A stretch of 64,000 nt of DNA, taken from the NCBI GenBank assembly GCA_964584255.1, contig CAZOZM010000005.1, forward strand, positions 79,259-143,258, read 5' to 3'. This stretch comes from UBA3775 sp964584255 (lineage in GTDB: Bacteria > Bacillota > Clostridia > Lachnospirales > Lachnospiraceae). Shown here piece after piece: positions 8,519 to 16,480 of the stretch. A model generated the notes under the pieces. The model searched no databases, was not told the DNA's origin, and saw only the letters and a list, made by a program, of their open reading frames with translations. Numbering within the stretch: position 1 is the stretch's first letter; every line of letters begins with the position of its first letter. Made by a program: the position numbers and the translations under genes.

Positions 8519-11500
8519 TTAGAGTTCTTTTACTATCTCGTCAATAAATCCGAATACATTTTCATTGCTTATATAGTCCGGATTCTCATTTACAATTTCA
8601 ACCGTATTTTCGTACTTTTCGCACGCTTTTACAAGGCTGTCCGCTATGCTCGCAGGACTTGCACTCGTTACTGATATAATATTTGAATTAAAATTCGATA
8701 AATCCTTATTTGCGTAAGTATTTGTCACAACCTTCACACCAAATACCGACATTTCCAAAGGCGGATAGCTTGGGTGCGGTGATGACATAAGTGAAATACC
8801 CGCATAGGTATCAAGCATGGTCTGCGCATACTGTTCAATGGTAAGCTTACCTACCGAAACAAGCTGTTTGCCCCTGCCCAAATCAACAGGCAGATGATAT
8901 TCTCCTGCCGAAAGTATTGTCCATTCATCAATATCCTTCTGCGATGCCACCCACTTTTTCAATGAATCTACCACAATCGTAAATGCATTTCTGTCAACCG
9001 ATGGTCTTCCGTAAACAAGAATCTGCTTCTTCTTGGCAACCTTACCGAAATTCTTCTCCAAAACTTCTTTAAGTCCTGCATTCAATACAGGTTCAAATTC
9101 GTATTCCCTGTAAAAGGAATATCCTTCGTTTTTAAAGAAATCATGAAGAAGCACACTGTTAAATACTGCTATCTGGTCATATTTAAGCTTGTATGTTGCA
9201 TCTGCAAGAAGATATCTGCTCGACCATGGATAGAATCCCGGTTCGTAATCCTGAATGAAATAAATAATCTTTCCCGGTTTAATTCCTTCATTCTTCTCAA
9301 ATTCCGCATATGCCTCACTGAGACAATATGTTGTCCACCATGCGGTACACATGAAATAGTCATTTTCCGATACTGGAATGGATTTTCTGTATCTGTCAGA
9401 ATATCCAACTATCTGGAATCTCGCATTCGTGTCTTTGCTTGATTTAACATATCTGTATCTGTCTTCATACTTTTTCAATGCTTCCCTTGAAGGCTCTGCA
9501 TCCGTGAGTATGATTCTTGCGGCAAAACCTGATTTTTCTACAAGTTCCGCAAAGAATTTGAGTGCCGTTGAAATTCCGCCGAAAACATGTTCCGGATTAA
9601 TTGACGGAACCAGGATATTAATACGCTTTTCAGAAAATTCCGTCTTTCTGAACTCATATTTCATTATTTCCGGTATGTTTATATCTGCCGGAGACATCAT
9701 ACGCCCGGTATCTGAATCATTAATACTTCTCATTATATCACTTTCTTTTCTGACAAATTGTCCTATTGCGGCAACCGTCGGCGTTGTATTTGTATAATCA
9801 AGGGAATTATTGTAGTAAGGGTCTCCCTCTTCCCTGTAGATTCTGTATGCAAAATCCGACATCTCAAAATCAACCGGAGGAATATATGAATCCCTGCTCT
9901 TCGACTCATAATGATAGAGGCGCACATGAGGATCATATATATTTCTGTATCCTCTGAGGCAGGCTCTTATGCAAAGTTCGATATCGCTTCCGCATATAAT
10001 GAAATCCTCGTCAAAACCACCAATGTTCTCAAACTTGGTTTTTTCAATGGCAATAAGCGCTCCGGTACATGCCGTAACATTTCTCGTTACCATCGGAGAA
10101 ATATAAGGCGAACCATAATGTACAGGATTCATTCCCTTGTAAATATGGTCTGCATATCCCTGTATACCTACAACCACTCCGGCATGCTGTATTGTTCCGT
10201 CCTCATAGAGCAGAAGTCCGCCGACAACACCGGTATCCGGCTGTACCGCCTTTTCAACAAGACGTTCCATCCAGTCCCCCGTAATTATCTCCATATCATT
10301 GTTCATGAATATAAAGACATCACCTGTTGCAAACTCTCTTCCATAATTGTTTACTCTTGACCAGTTAAACGGAAATGCAGCCGGTACAATCCTGACATCC
10401 TCTTCTTTTGAAAGCTCTTCAAGATATAGTGCTGTTTCATCTTTTTCCGAGTTGTTGTCCACTATGACAAGCTCATAATTGTCGTATGTTGTTTTTTCCC
10501 TTATCGAATCTATCAGTGCTTTAAGCAATCCGACATTGTCTTTTATCGGAATTATAACCGATACGCGCGGGTTTGTTTCAAGCTTATATCTTACGTCATA
10601 AACAAACAAATCCTCCGTTTCATGAGCCTCTGCCCTGCCCTTGCCGTATACACGGTCAAGATGATCCTGAATTGCATTAAGACCGGCCGTCTGAGCATAT
10701 GGCTTTGAACCCGGATTGGTTGCCGTGGATGACGGTAAATCCCTCCATCCGTACAACACCTTTGAAATATGTTCTATTTTATCTGTCTTCTCGGTCATCT
10801 TCAGGAAGAGGTCATAGTCCTGCGCACCGTTGTACTTTGCATCAAAACCGCCGACACTCTCAAAGAGACTTCTTCTGAAACCCAGTAAATGTCCGATATA
10901 CATCTGTGAAAGGATTAAGTCCGGTGACCAGTCCGGCTTATAAAGAGGTTCTCTCGGGTTGCCCTCGCCGTCAATTATCTGCTGGTCACTGTAGATTATA
11001 TCCGCATTTGTTTCTTTTATCTTCCTGAGGAACTCATACATTGCATCGTAGGTTATTTCATCATCATTGTCCATGAGGATGATATAATCTCCGTCAGCCA
11101 ACGCTGCTGCCGCATTGCTTGCTCCCGAAATACCACTGTTTTTCTCAAGATATGCAACCTTTATTCTGTCACACTCTATCTTTCTGAGATATTTGCGCAC
11201 TTCCTCTCTGGTAGAACAGTCATCCGCTATACAGATTTCCCAGTTAATATAATTCTGTTTCTTTACTGACTTAATCGCTTTCTCAAGCCACTTTATTTCA
11301 ACATTATAAACCGGCATGACAACCGAAAACTTAATGTCAGAATTATATTTTCTGTCTGGCTCTGAGTCCGCCGCCTTATCCTGCACCGGTGCATTGCCCA
11401 CAATATTGGCATTAATTTTGCTCTTAAGCCCTCTGACTCCGTTTTCCTTTACATAATAGTAACCGCGGACGGCAAGCTTCGGATCCTGAATACATCTCTT

Positions 11501-11533
11501 TGCTGCAACTACCGCTTTTTTTATTTTCGACAT
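8519..11533 (-). CDS. Three-module glycosyltransferase (GT2-GT2-GT4-like), polymer chain synthesis
   Basis: A 1004-residue protein with three glycosyltransferase modules. Module 1 (about 68-290) is GT2, starting FSVVMPVYN, with LMDNDDE at 153-159. Module 2 (about 325-560) is a second GT2 (VSVIIPIKDN, IVDNNS, FMNNDMEI). Module 3 (about 650-1000) resembles GT4 rhamnosyltransferases of the WsaF type (INILVPSINPEHVFGGIS, FIQDYEPGFYPW, SPHPSYPPLEMS). Such multi-module enzymes build repeat units of rhamnose-rich glycans exported by ABC transporters. It lies directly downstream of Wzt, 12 bases after its stop, and has an AGGAGC site before the ATG. Linkages and donors cannot be read from sequence. 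Confidence 0.9.
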   Translation of the reverse strand: MSKIKKAVVAAKRCIQDPKLAVRGYYYVKENGVRGLKSKINANIVGNAPVQDKAADSEPDRKYNSDIKFSVVMPVYNVEIKWLEKAIKSVKKQNYINWEICIADDCSTREEVRKYLRKIECDRIKVAYLEKNSGISGASNAAAALADGDYIILMDNDDEITYDAMYEFLRKIKETNADIIYSDQQIIDGEGNPREPLYKPDWSPDLILSQMYIGHLLGFRRSLFESVGGFDAKYNGAQDYDLFLKMTEKTDKIEHISKVLYGWRDLPSSTATNPGSKPYAQTAGLNAIQDHLDRVYGKGRAEAHETEDLFVYDVRYKLETNPRVSVIIPIKDNVGLLKALIDSIREKTTYDNYELVIVDNNSEKDETALYLEELSKEEDVRIVPAAFPFNWSRVNNYGREFATGDVFIFMNNDMEIITGDWMERLVEKAVQPDTGVVGGLLLYEDGTIQHAGVVVGIQGYADHIYKGMNPVHYGSPYISPMVTRNVTACTGALIAIEKTKFENIGGFDEDFIICGSDIELCIRACLRGYRNIYDPHVRLYHYESKSRDSYIPPVDFEMSDFAYRIYREEGDPYYNNSLDYTNTTPTVAAIGQFVRKESDIMRSINDSDTGRMMSPADINIPEIMKYEFRKTEFSEKRINILVPSINPEHVFGGISTALKFFAELVEKSGFAARIILTDAEPSREALKKYEDRYRYVKSSKDTNARFQIVGYSDRYRKSIPVSENDYFMCTAWWTTYCLSEAYAEFEKNEGIKPGKIIYFIQDYEPGFYPWSSRYLLADATYKLKYDQIAVFNSVLLHDFFKNEGYSFYREYEFEPVLNAGLKEVLEKNFGKVAKKKQILVYGRPSVDRNAFTIVVDSLKKWVASQKDIDEWTILSAGEYHLPVDLGRGKQLVSVGKLTIEQYAQTMLDTYAGISLMSSPHPSYPPLEMSVFGVKVVTNTYANKDLSNFNSNIISVTSASPASIADSLVKACEKYENTVEIVNENPDYISNENVFGFIDEIVKEL

Positions 11534-11545
11534 TCGAAATGCTCC

Positions 11546-12916
11546 TTAATTCTTTGTCTGTATTCGATTAATCTTCACCTTCGAATCCATATCAAAATAT
11601 CCGACTGATGTCTTATCCGCTACTACATTTACGCAGCACACATCATAAAGTCTGTTATATACCACCAGATTGTCGCCGGAATATCCCGTACATCCGAATC
11701 TTAAGAGATACTGGCCGCCCTGGAGAATCATTCTCTGCTTAAATTCAGCCACTACTGTCTCTCCAGCATTTACAACACCTGTTTCGGCTCTCTCAATAAA
11801 AGAATTCGTTCCGGTAATCTCCATTCCTTTCAGATCAACCATGCTTATTGCGAAAATCGGATTTTCTATTGTTTCATTGAATCTCACCTTAAGTTTTATG
11901 GTAAAATCCGAAAACTTATAAACCGTATTGGTTATTTCTCCGTTTTCATCGAAGATACCGTAATCAATAATGTCAGCCTGACCTGTACCGTAAATCTGGC
12001 TGTTCGGATTTTGAAGCATAAAGTCCTTCCATAATGCATATCCGTCCACACCCGATTTTTCACCGGTCACATCAACGTTACTGATAATGTCCTCTTCTGC
12101 GGATTTTTTTATCATCTCATCGACATTGTCCGCAACCTCTCTGTTATCTTCGACATCGGTTTCCGTGCGGACACCTTTGTACTGACCCACGAGAATCTGT
12201 TTATAAATGTCAATCATTGCTGCCGGTTCTCCCTCGGAAATTATTTCTCCGTGGTTGAATACGATTGCCCTGTCACAATACTTCAATACACTTCCAAGAT
12301 CATGAGTTACAAAAAGTATTGTCTTACCCATGTTCTTTAAGTCATCAAGCTTCTTGTAACATTTCGCCTGAAAAAATACGTCTCCTACCGATAAAGCCTC
12401 ATCAACTATCAGTATATCCGGCTCAACATTTATCGCCACGGCAAAGGCAAGTCTTGCAAACATACCGCTGGAATATGTCTTTACAGGCTGGCGGATGAAA
12501 TCGCCTATGTCCGCAAAAGAGATAATGTCATCTATTTTGCTGTCCATTTCTTCTTTGGTGAAACCGATCATGGTTCCGTTAAGATAAATGTTTTCAATAC
12601 CCGTATATTCCGGATTGAATCCTGCTCCAAGTTCAAGAAGTGCCGAAATTTTTCCGTCAATTTCAACAGTTCCTTCCGTCGGAGTAAGTACTCCGGTTAT
12701 TATTTTAAGAATCGTTGATTTTCCTGCTCCGTTTTTGCCGATTATTCCGAGCATTTCGCCCTTTTTGACTTCGAAACTGATATTTGTCAAAGCCGGAAAA
12801 TCTTTATGATACTGTTTTTTTGTAATGCTTAAGGCTTCTTTTATCCTGTCTGAAGGTTTTTCATACAGCTTATAGACCTTATTCAGGTTTTCAACCCTTA
12901 TTGCAAAATCGCTCAA
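11546..12916 (-). CDS. wzt: Polysaccharide ABC transporter ATPase with C-terminal glycan-binding domain (Wzt-like)
   Basis: Energises export of an undecaprenyl-linked polysaccharide. It has Walker A GIIGKNGAGKST (57-68), the signature YSSGMFARLAFA, Walker B ILIVDEALSVGD, and a final extension of about 165 residues (roughly 290-456) resembling the Wzt C-terminal beta-sandwich that reads the modified end of the glycan. The start is a TTG: AGGAGG sits 7 bases upstream of it, and no ATG precedes the first conserved strand. It follows the Wzm-type permease by 23 bases. The extra domain distinguishes it from TagH-type exporters lacking terminus recognition and suggests the polymer is capped before export. 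Confidence 0.93.
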   Translation of the reverse strand: MSDFAIRVENLNKVYKLYEKPSDRIKEALSITKKQYHKDFPALTNISFEVKKGEMLGIIGKNGAGKSTILKIITGVLTPTEGTVEIDGKISALLELGAGFNPEYTGIENIYLNGTMIGFTKEEMDSKIDDIISFADIGDFIRQPVKTYSSGMFARLAFAVAINVEPDILIVDEALSVGDVFFQAKCYKKLDDLKNMGKTILFVTHDLGSVLKYCDRAIVFNHGEIISEGEPAAMIDIYKQILVGQYKGVRTETDVEDNREVADNVDEMIKKSAEEDIISNVDVTGEKSGVDGYALWKDFMLQNPNSQIYGTGQADIIDYGIFDENGEITNTVYKFSDFTIKLKVRFNETIENPIFAISMVDLKGMEITGTNSFIERAETGVVNAGETVVAEFKQRMILQGGQYLLRFGCTGYSGDNLVVYNRLYDVCCVNVVADKTSVGYFDMDSKVKINRIQTKN

Positions 12917-12939
12917 AATCTTCCTCCTTGTCCCATATT

Positions 12940-13743
12940 CTACAATGAATCTGCAAAATGAGGTTTAAGACGTTTGTAAACAACGGAAGAAATAACTCCC
13001 ATCACAATTACAAAAAGCCAGAAATAAACCGTAAGAAGTGGTCTTTCAAAGAAAAACTCTTTTTCTATCATGGTTCTTCTGCATCCATCGACCACATAAA
13101 ACATGGGATTAAGTTTAAACAGGAATCCTATTTTTGAAAGTACTTCCTGCATACGCACATCATTAAAGTTCCAAAGTATCGGTGTCATCCATGTTCCTAT
13201 CTGCATGAACACATTTATAATCTGCGTGGTATCCTTGAAAAATACTGCGATTGCCGATGTAAAGTAACCGATTGATATAACAAGACATACCATGCAGAAT
13301 GAATAATATAAAAGCTGCAATGCAATCCAACCCGGGAAATAACCCATAAGCACATATGCTCCCACCAAAAGCGCCATAAAGAAAATATGGACAAACATGG
13401 AAGACAGTACTTTTACAAGCGGAAGTATGTCTATGTTAAATACGACTTTTTTTACAAGATAACTGTATTCCACGAAGCAGTTTGTTGCATTAACCAACGC
13501 CTCCTGAAAGAAAAACCACGGAATAAGACCTGCCATAAGCCAAAGAATGAAAGGTGTATCGCCTACATCACCGCTCCTGAGTCCGACCTGGAAAACAAAC
13601 CAATATAATACAATGGTAACAAGAGGTTGTACAAATGCCCAGATAATTCCCATGTATGAGCCCGCATATTTGGTTTTAAAGTCATTTTTTGCAAGGTAGA
13701 CAACCTTATCCCGGTTATCCCGGAATCCTGATAATCTGCTCAT
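12940..13743 (-). CDS. wzm: Polysaccharide ABC-2 transporter permease (Wzm-like)
   Basis: Membrane partner of the Wzt-like ATPase. The 267 residues contain about six hydrophobic segments; the N-terminus is cytoplasmic, with NRDKVVYLAKNDFKTKYAGS before the first span, as in Wzm/RgpC/TagG. Family members export lipid-linked rhamnans, O-antigens or teichoic acids. It sits between rfbC and wzt. The start ATG is preceded by AAAGG 8 bases upstream. Confidence 0.93.
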   Translation of the reverse strand: MSRLSGFRDNRDKVVYLAKNDFKTKYAGSYMGIIWAFVQPLVTIVLYWFVFQVGLRSGDVGDTPFILWLMAGLIPWFFFQEALVNATNCFVEYSYLVKKVVFNIDILPLVKVLSSMFVHIFFMALLVGAYVLMGYFPGWIALQLLYYSFCMVCLVISIGYFTSAIAVFFKDTTQIINVFMQIGTWMTPILWNFNDVRMQEVLSKIGFLFKLNPMFYVVDGCRRTMIEKEFFFERPLLTVYFWLFVIVMGVISSVVYKRLKPHFADSL

Positions 13744-13757
13744 TCAATAAACCTTTC

Positions 13758-14318
13758 TTACTTTCTAAACTGGCTGATTCCGTCCCACTTCTGATCCTTG
13801 TCAGAGATGATGAGGTCTTCCTTTGTCATTCCTTCCGGCATAGGCCACTCAACTCCGATTTCAGGATCATCCCATTTAAGACCGCCTTCGTCATTTGGAT
13901 GATAAAAATCAGTACATTTATATGCAAACTCAGCAGAATCGGACAATACAATAAAGCCGTGGGCAAAATTCTTTGGAATGAAGAACTGCTTCTTATTTTC
14001 TGCCGAAAGAAGAACGCCATACCATTTTCCGTATGTTTCAGAACCCTCTCTCAAATCAACTGCAACGTCAAATACTTCTCCGCTGACTACTCTTACAAGT
14101 TTGTCCTGTGGGTAGTTAATCTGGAAATGAAGTCCTCTTAATACACCCTTCTTTGAACTGGACTGGTTATCCTGTACAAACTCCTGTGGAATTCCTGCTG
14201 CCTTATAATCATTATAGTTATAGGTTTCCATGAAATATCCTCTTGAATCGCCGAAAACAGCAGGTGTTATAACCTTAAGTCCTTCTATTTCACAAGTTTC
14301 AACCGTAATTTTTCCCAT
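13758..14318 (-). CDS. rfbC: dTDP-4-dehydrorhamnose 3,5-epimerase
   Basis: Third step of dTDP-L-rhamnose synthesis, converting dTDP-4-dehydro-6-deoxyglucose to dTDP-4-dehydrorhamnose. The 186-residue protein has the RmlC cupin landmarks: FGDSRGYFMETYN, GVLRGLHFQ with the catalytic His at about 64, and FIPKNFAHGFIVLSD. It is part of the rfbB-rfbA-rfbC group. The nearest strong Shine-Dalgarno (14351-14356) is more than 30 bases from the ATG, but a small hairpin lies between and could bring the two closer. Confidence 0.96.
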   Translation of the reverse strand: MGKITVETCEIEGLKVITPAVFGDSRGYFMETYNYNDYKAAGIPQEFVQDNQSSSKKGVLRGLHFQINYPQDKLVRVVSGEVFDVAVDLREGSETYGKWYGVLLSAENKKQFFIPKNFAHGFIVLSDSAEFAYKCTDFYHPNDEGGLKWDDPEIGVEWPMPEGMTKEDLIISDKDQKWDGISQFRK

Positions 14319-14328
14319 TTTATTATCT

Positions 14329-14356
14329 GACGGCCAAATATACCGTCTTTCCTCCT
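14329..14356 (-). promoter_or_regulatory. Shine-Dalgarno separated from the rfbC start by a hairpin
   Basis: On the minus strand AGGAGG (14351-14356) is followed by GACGG (14343-14347), a 9-base loop, CCGTC (14329-14333), and then the rfbC ATG about 10 bases on. Folding of the 5-bp stem would reduce the effective spacing. No other site is close to the start. Confidence 0.4.
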
Positions 14357-14358
14357 TT

Positions 14359-15228
14359 TTACAATCCGTTTGCTATGTCAATAAGATACTGTCCGTATTC
14401 CGTCTTAAGGAGAGGCTGTGCAAGTTTCTTAAGCTGCTCTGCATCAATAAATCCTCTCTTATAGGCAATTTCCTCGATGCAGGAAATATAAAGTCCCTGT
14501 CTTTTCTGGAATGCGGATACAAAGTCTGCCGCCGCAAGGAGCATGTCATGATTTCCGGTGTCGAGCCATGCAAAGCCTCGGCCGAGTGTTTCAACATGTA
14601 AATCACCACGACGGAGATATTCATTGTTTATCGAGGTTATTTCAATTTCACCTCTTGCAGAAGGTTTAACATTCTTTGCAATTTCAACAACGTCATTGTC
14701 ATAAAAATACAATCCCGGAACTGCATAGTTTGACTTAGGATTTTCCGGTTTTTCCTCAATTGAGAGTGCCTTTCCGGTTTCGTCAAACTCTACCACGCCA
14801 TATTCTCTCGGATCTTTAACATAGTATCCGAAAATGGTTGCACCCTTGGTTCTCTCAGCTGCATTTCTGAGCACCCTTGAAAAGCTCTGACCATAGAAAA
14901 TATTGTCACCGAGCACAAGTGCAACACTGTCATCACCGATAAAGTCCGCACCGATAATAAACGCATCCGCAAGTCCTCTCGGATACTCCTGAACCGCATA
15001 CTCAAATCTCATACCAAGCTGGGAACCGTCTCCAAGCAAATCCTCGAATACGGGAAGATCCCTCTTTGTTGAAATAATAAGCACTTCCCTGATTCCGGCA
15101 AGCATAAGTGTTGATAACGGATAATAAATCATAGGCTTATCATAAACAGGCATAATCTGCTTTGATATTGCCTTTGTAAGCGGATAAAGTCTTGTTCCGG
15201 AACCTCCGGCTAAAATAATTCCCTTCAT
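14359..15228 (-). CDS. rfbA: Glucose-1-phosphate thymidylyltransferase
   Basis: First step of dTDP-rhamnose synthesis: dTTP + glucose-1-phosphate gives dTDP-glucose. The 289-residue RmlA protein begins MKGIILAGGSGTRLYPLT, the nucleotide-binding loop, and carries VLGDNIFYG (metal site) and EEKPENPKSNYAVPGLYFYD. The frame is open 27 codons further upstream, but GGAGG lies 7 bases before the ATG at 15228 and the family always starts at this point. It is 84 bases downstream of rfbB with a hairpin in between. Confidence 0.96.
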   Translation of the reverse strand: MKGIILAGGSGTRLYPLTKAISKQIMPVYDKPMIYYPLSTLMLAGIREVLIISTKRDLPVFEDLLGDGSQLGMRFEYAVQEYPRGLADAFIIGADFIGDDSVALVLGDNIFYGQSFSRVLRNAAERTKGATIFGYYVKDPREYGVVEFDETGKALSIEEKPENPKSNYAVPGLYFYDNDVVEIAKNVKPSARGEIEITSINNEYLRRGDLHVETLGRGFAWLDTGNHDMLLAAADFVSAFQKRQGLYISCIEEIAYKRGFIDAEQLKKLAQPLLKTEYGQYLIDIANGL

Positions 15229-15275
15229 AAAAACCTCCATTATTCGTTTTTGAAAGAATAAGATAAATATGCCTT

Positions 15276-15300
15276 TACCCGCGTTGTTTAGACGCGGGTA
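15276..15300 (-). promoter_or_regulatory. Intercistronic hairpin between rfbB and rfbA
   Basis: Nine-base arms (15276-15284 and 15292-15300) around a 7-base loop. No T-run follows in the direction of transcription, so it is not a Rho-independent terminator. It may stabilise or process the rfb transcript. Confidence 0.45.
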
Positions 15301-15312
15301 TACAGTCATTTC

Positions 15313-16398
15313 TTATTTATTTTTATACATGTCTTCATAATACTTCTGGTAGTCGCCGCTGGTAACATTCTTCATCCAGTCTTCATGCTCAAAGAACCAT
15401 GCAATTGTCTTTTTGATTCCTTCCTTGAACATTGTTTCCGGATACCAGCCGATGGCTGCCTTAATCTTGTCAGGAGCAATGGCATATCTTCTGTCATGTC
15501 CTTTTCTGTCTTCAACATAAGTTATAAGATCTTTGTTGATAAATTCTTTTCTTGGATCTCCTTCCGGAAGCATTTCCTGAAGAGTTTCAAGAATTATGTT
15601 GATTATTTCTATATTCTGCTTCTCATTGTGTCCGCCGATATTGTATGTCTGGAAGAGTTCACCCTGTTCCTGTACCATATCAATTGCCTTTGCATGATCC
15701 TCAACATAGAGCCAGTCCCTTACATTCTTTCCGTCTCCATAAACAGGAAGCTTCTTTCCATGAAGCGCATTGTTAATGATGAGAGGAATGAGCTTCTCCG
15801 GGAACTGATAAGGTCCATAGTTGTTACTGCAGTTTGTTATGTTTGCAGGGAATTTATAAGTATCCATATAAGCCTTTACAAGCATGTCTGATGATGCCTT
15901 GCTTGCAGAATATGGGCTGTGTGGATCATATGGTGTGGTTTCATAGAAGAAAGCATTGTCATCATCAGGAAGTGAACCATAAACTTCATCTGTTGAAACA
16001 TGAAGGAATTTCTTGCCTTCCTTAAAGCTTCCGTCCGGCTGCTCCCAGCTCTCCTTTGCACAGTTAAGCATTACTGCCGTTCCGAGTACATTTGTCTGAA
16101 CAAATACTTCAGGATTCTTTATACTTCTGTCAACATGACTTTCAGCTGCAAAATGAACTACTCTGTCAATGTCATTTTCGGCAAAAATCTTTCTGATGGC
16201 TTCCTTATCACAAATATCTGCTTTTACAAATGTGTAGTTGTCTCTCTTCTCAACATCTGCAAGATTTTCAAGATTTCCTGCGTAAGTAAGCTTGTCAACA
16301 TTGATAATTCTGATTTCATTATCATACTTTTTGAACATGTAATGAATATAATTTGAACCGATAAATCCGGCTCCTCCGGTTACTAAATAAGTTCTCAT
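15313..16398 (-). CDS. rfbB: dTDP-glucose 4,6-dehydratase
   Basis: Second step of dTDP-L-rhamnose synthesis, an NAD-dependent SDR enzyme. It has the Rossmann motif GGAGFIGSNYIHY near the N-terminus, STDEVYGSLPDDD (catalytic Thr-Asp-Glu) and the YxxxK active site in SPYSASKASSD. At 361 residues it is of normal length. It is the first of the rfbB-A-C set; rfbD (the final reductase) is not in the window. A possible promoter overlaps the hairpin at 16453-16472 (TTGTCC, 17-base spacer, TATATA). Confidence 0.97.
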   Translation of the reverse strand: MRTYLVTGGAGFIGSNYIHYMFKKYDNEIRIINVDKLTYAGNLENLADVEKRDNYTFVKADICDKEAIRKIFAENDIDRVVHFAAESHVDRSIKNPEVFVQTNVLGTAVMLNCAKESWEQPDGSFKEGKKFLHVSTDEVYGSLPDDDNAFFYETTPYDPHSPYSASKASSDMLVKAYMDTYKFPANITNCSNNYGPYQFPEKLIPLIINNALHGKKLPVYGDGKNVRDWLYVEDHAKAIDMVQEQGELFQTYNIGGHNEKQNIEIINIILETLQEMLPEGDPRKEFINKDLITYVEDRKGHDRRYAIAPDKIKAAIGWYPETMFKEGIKKTIAWFFEHEDWMKNVTSGDYQKYYEDMYKNK

Positions 16399-16480
16399 GA
16401 TTTTTTCATCCTTTCTAAATGAATATTCTCTTTGCTGTTTATATAAGTCCCTTTTTTAAGGGGGACAAATTAACCTTTTA

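Noticed and set aside
16453..16472. Terminator upstream of rfbB
   Set aside because: The hairpin is short with a bulge and followed by TTATAT rather than a T-run; a promoter overlapping it is equally likely, so neither was listed as a firm feature.
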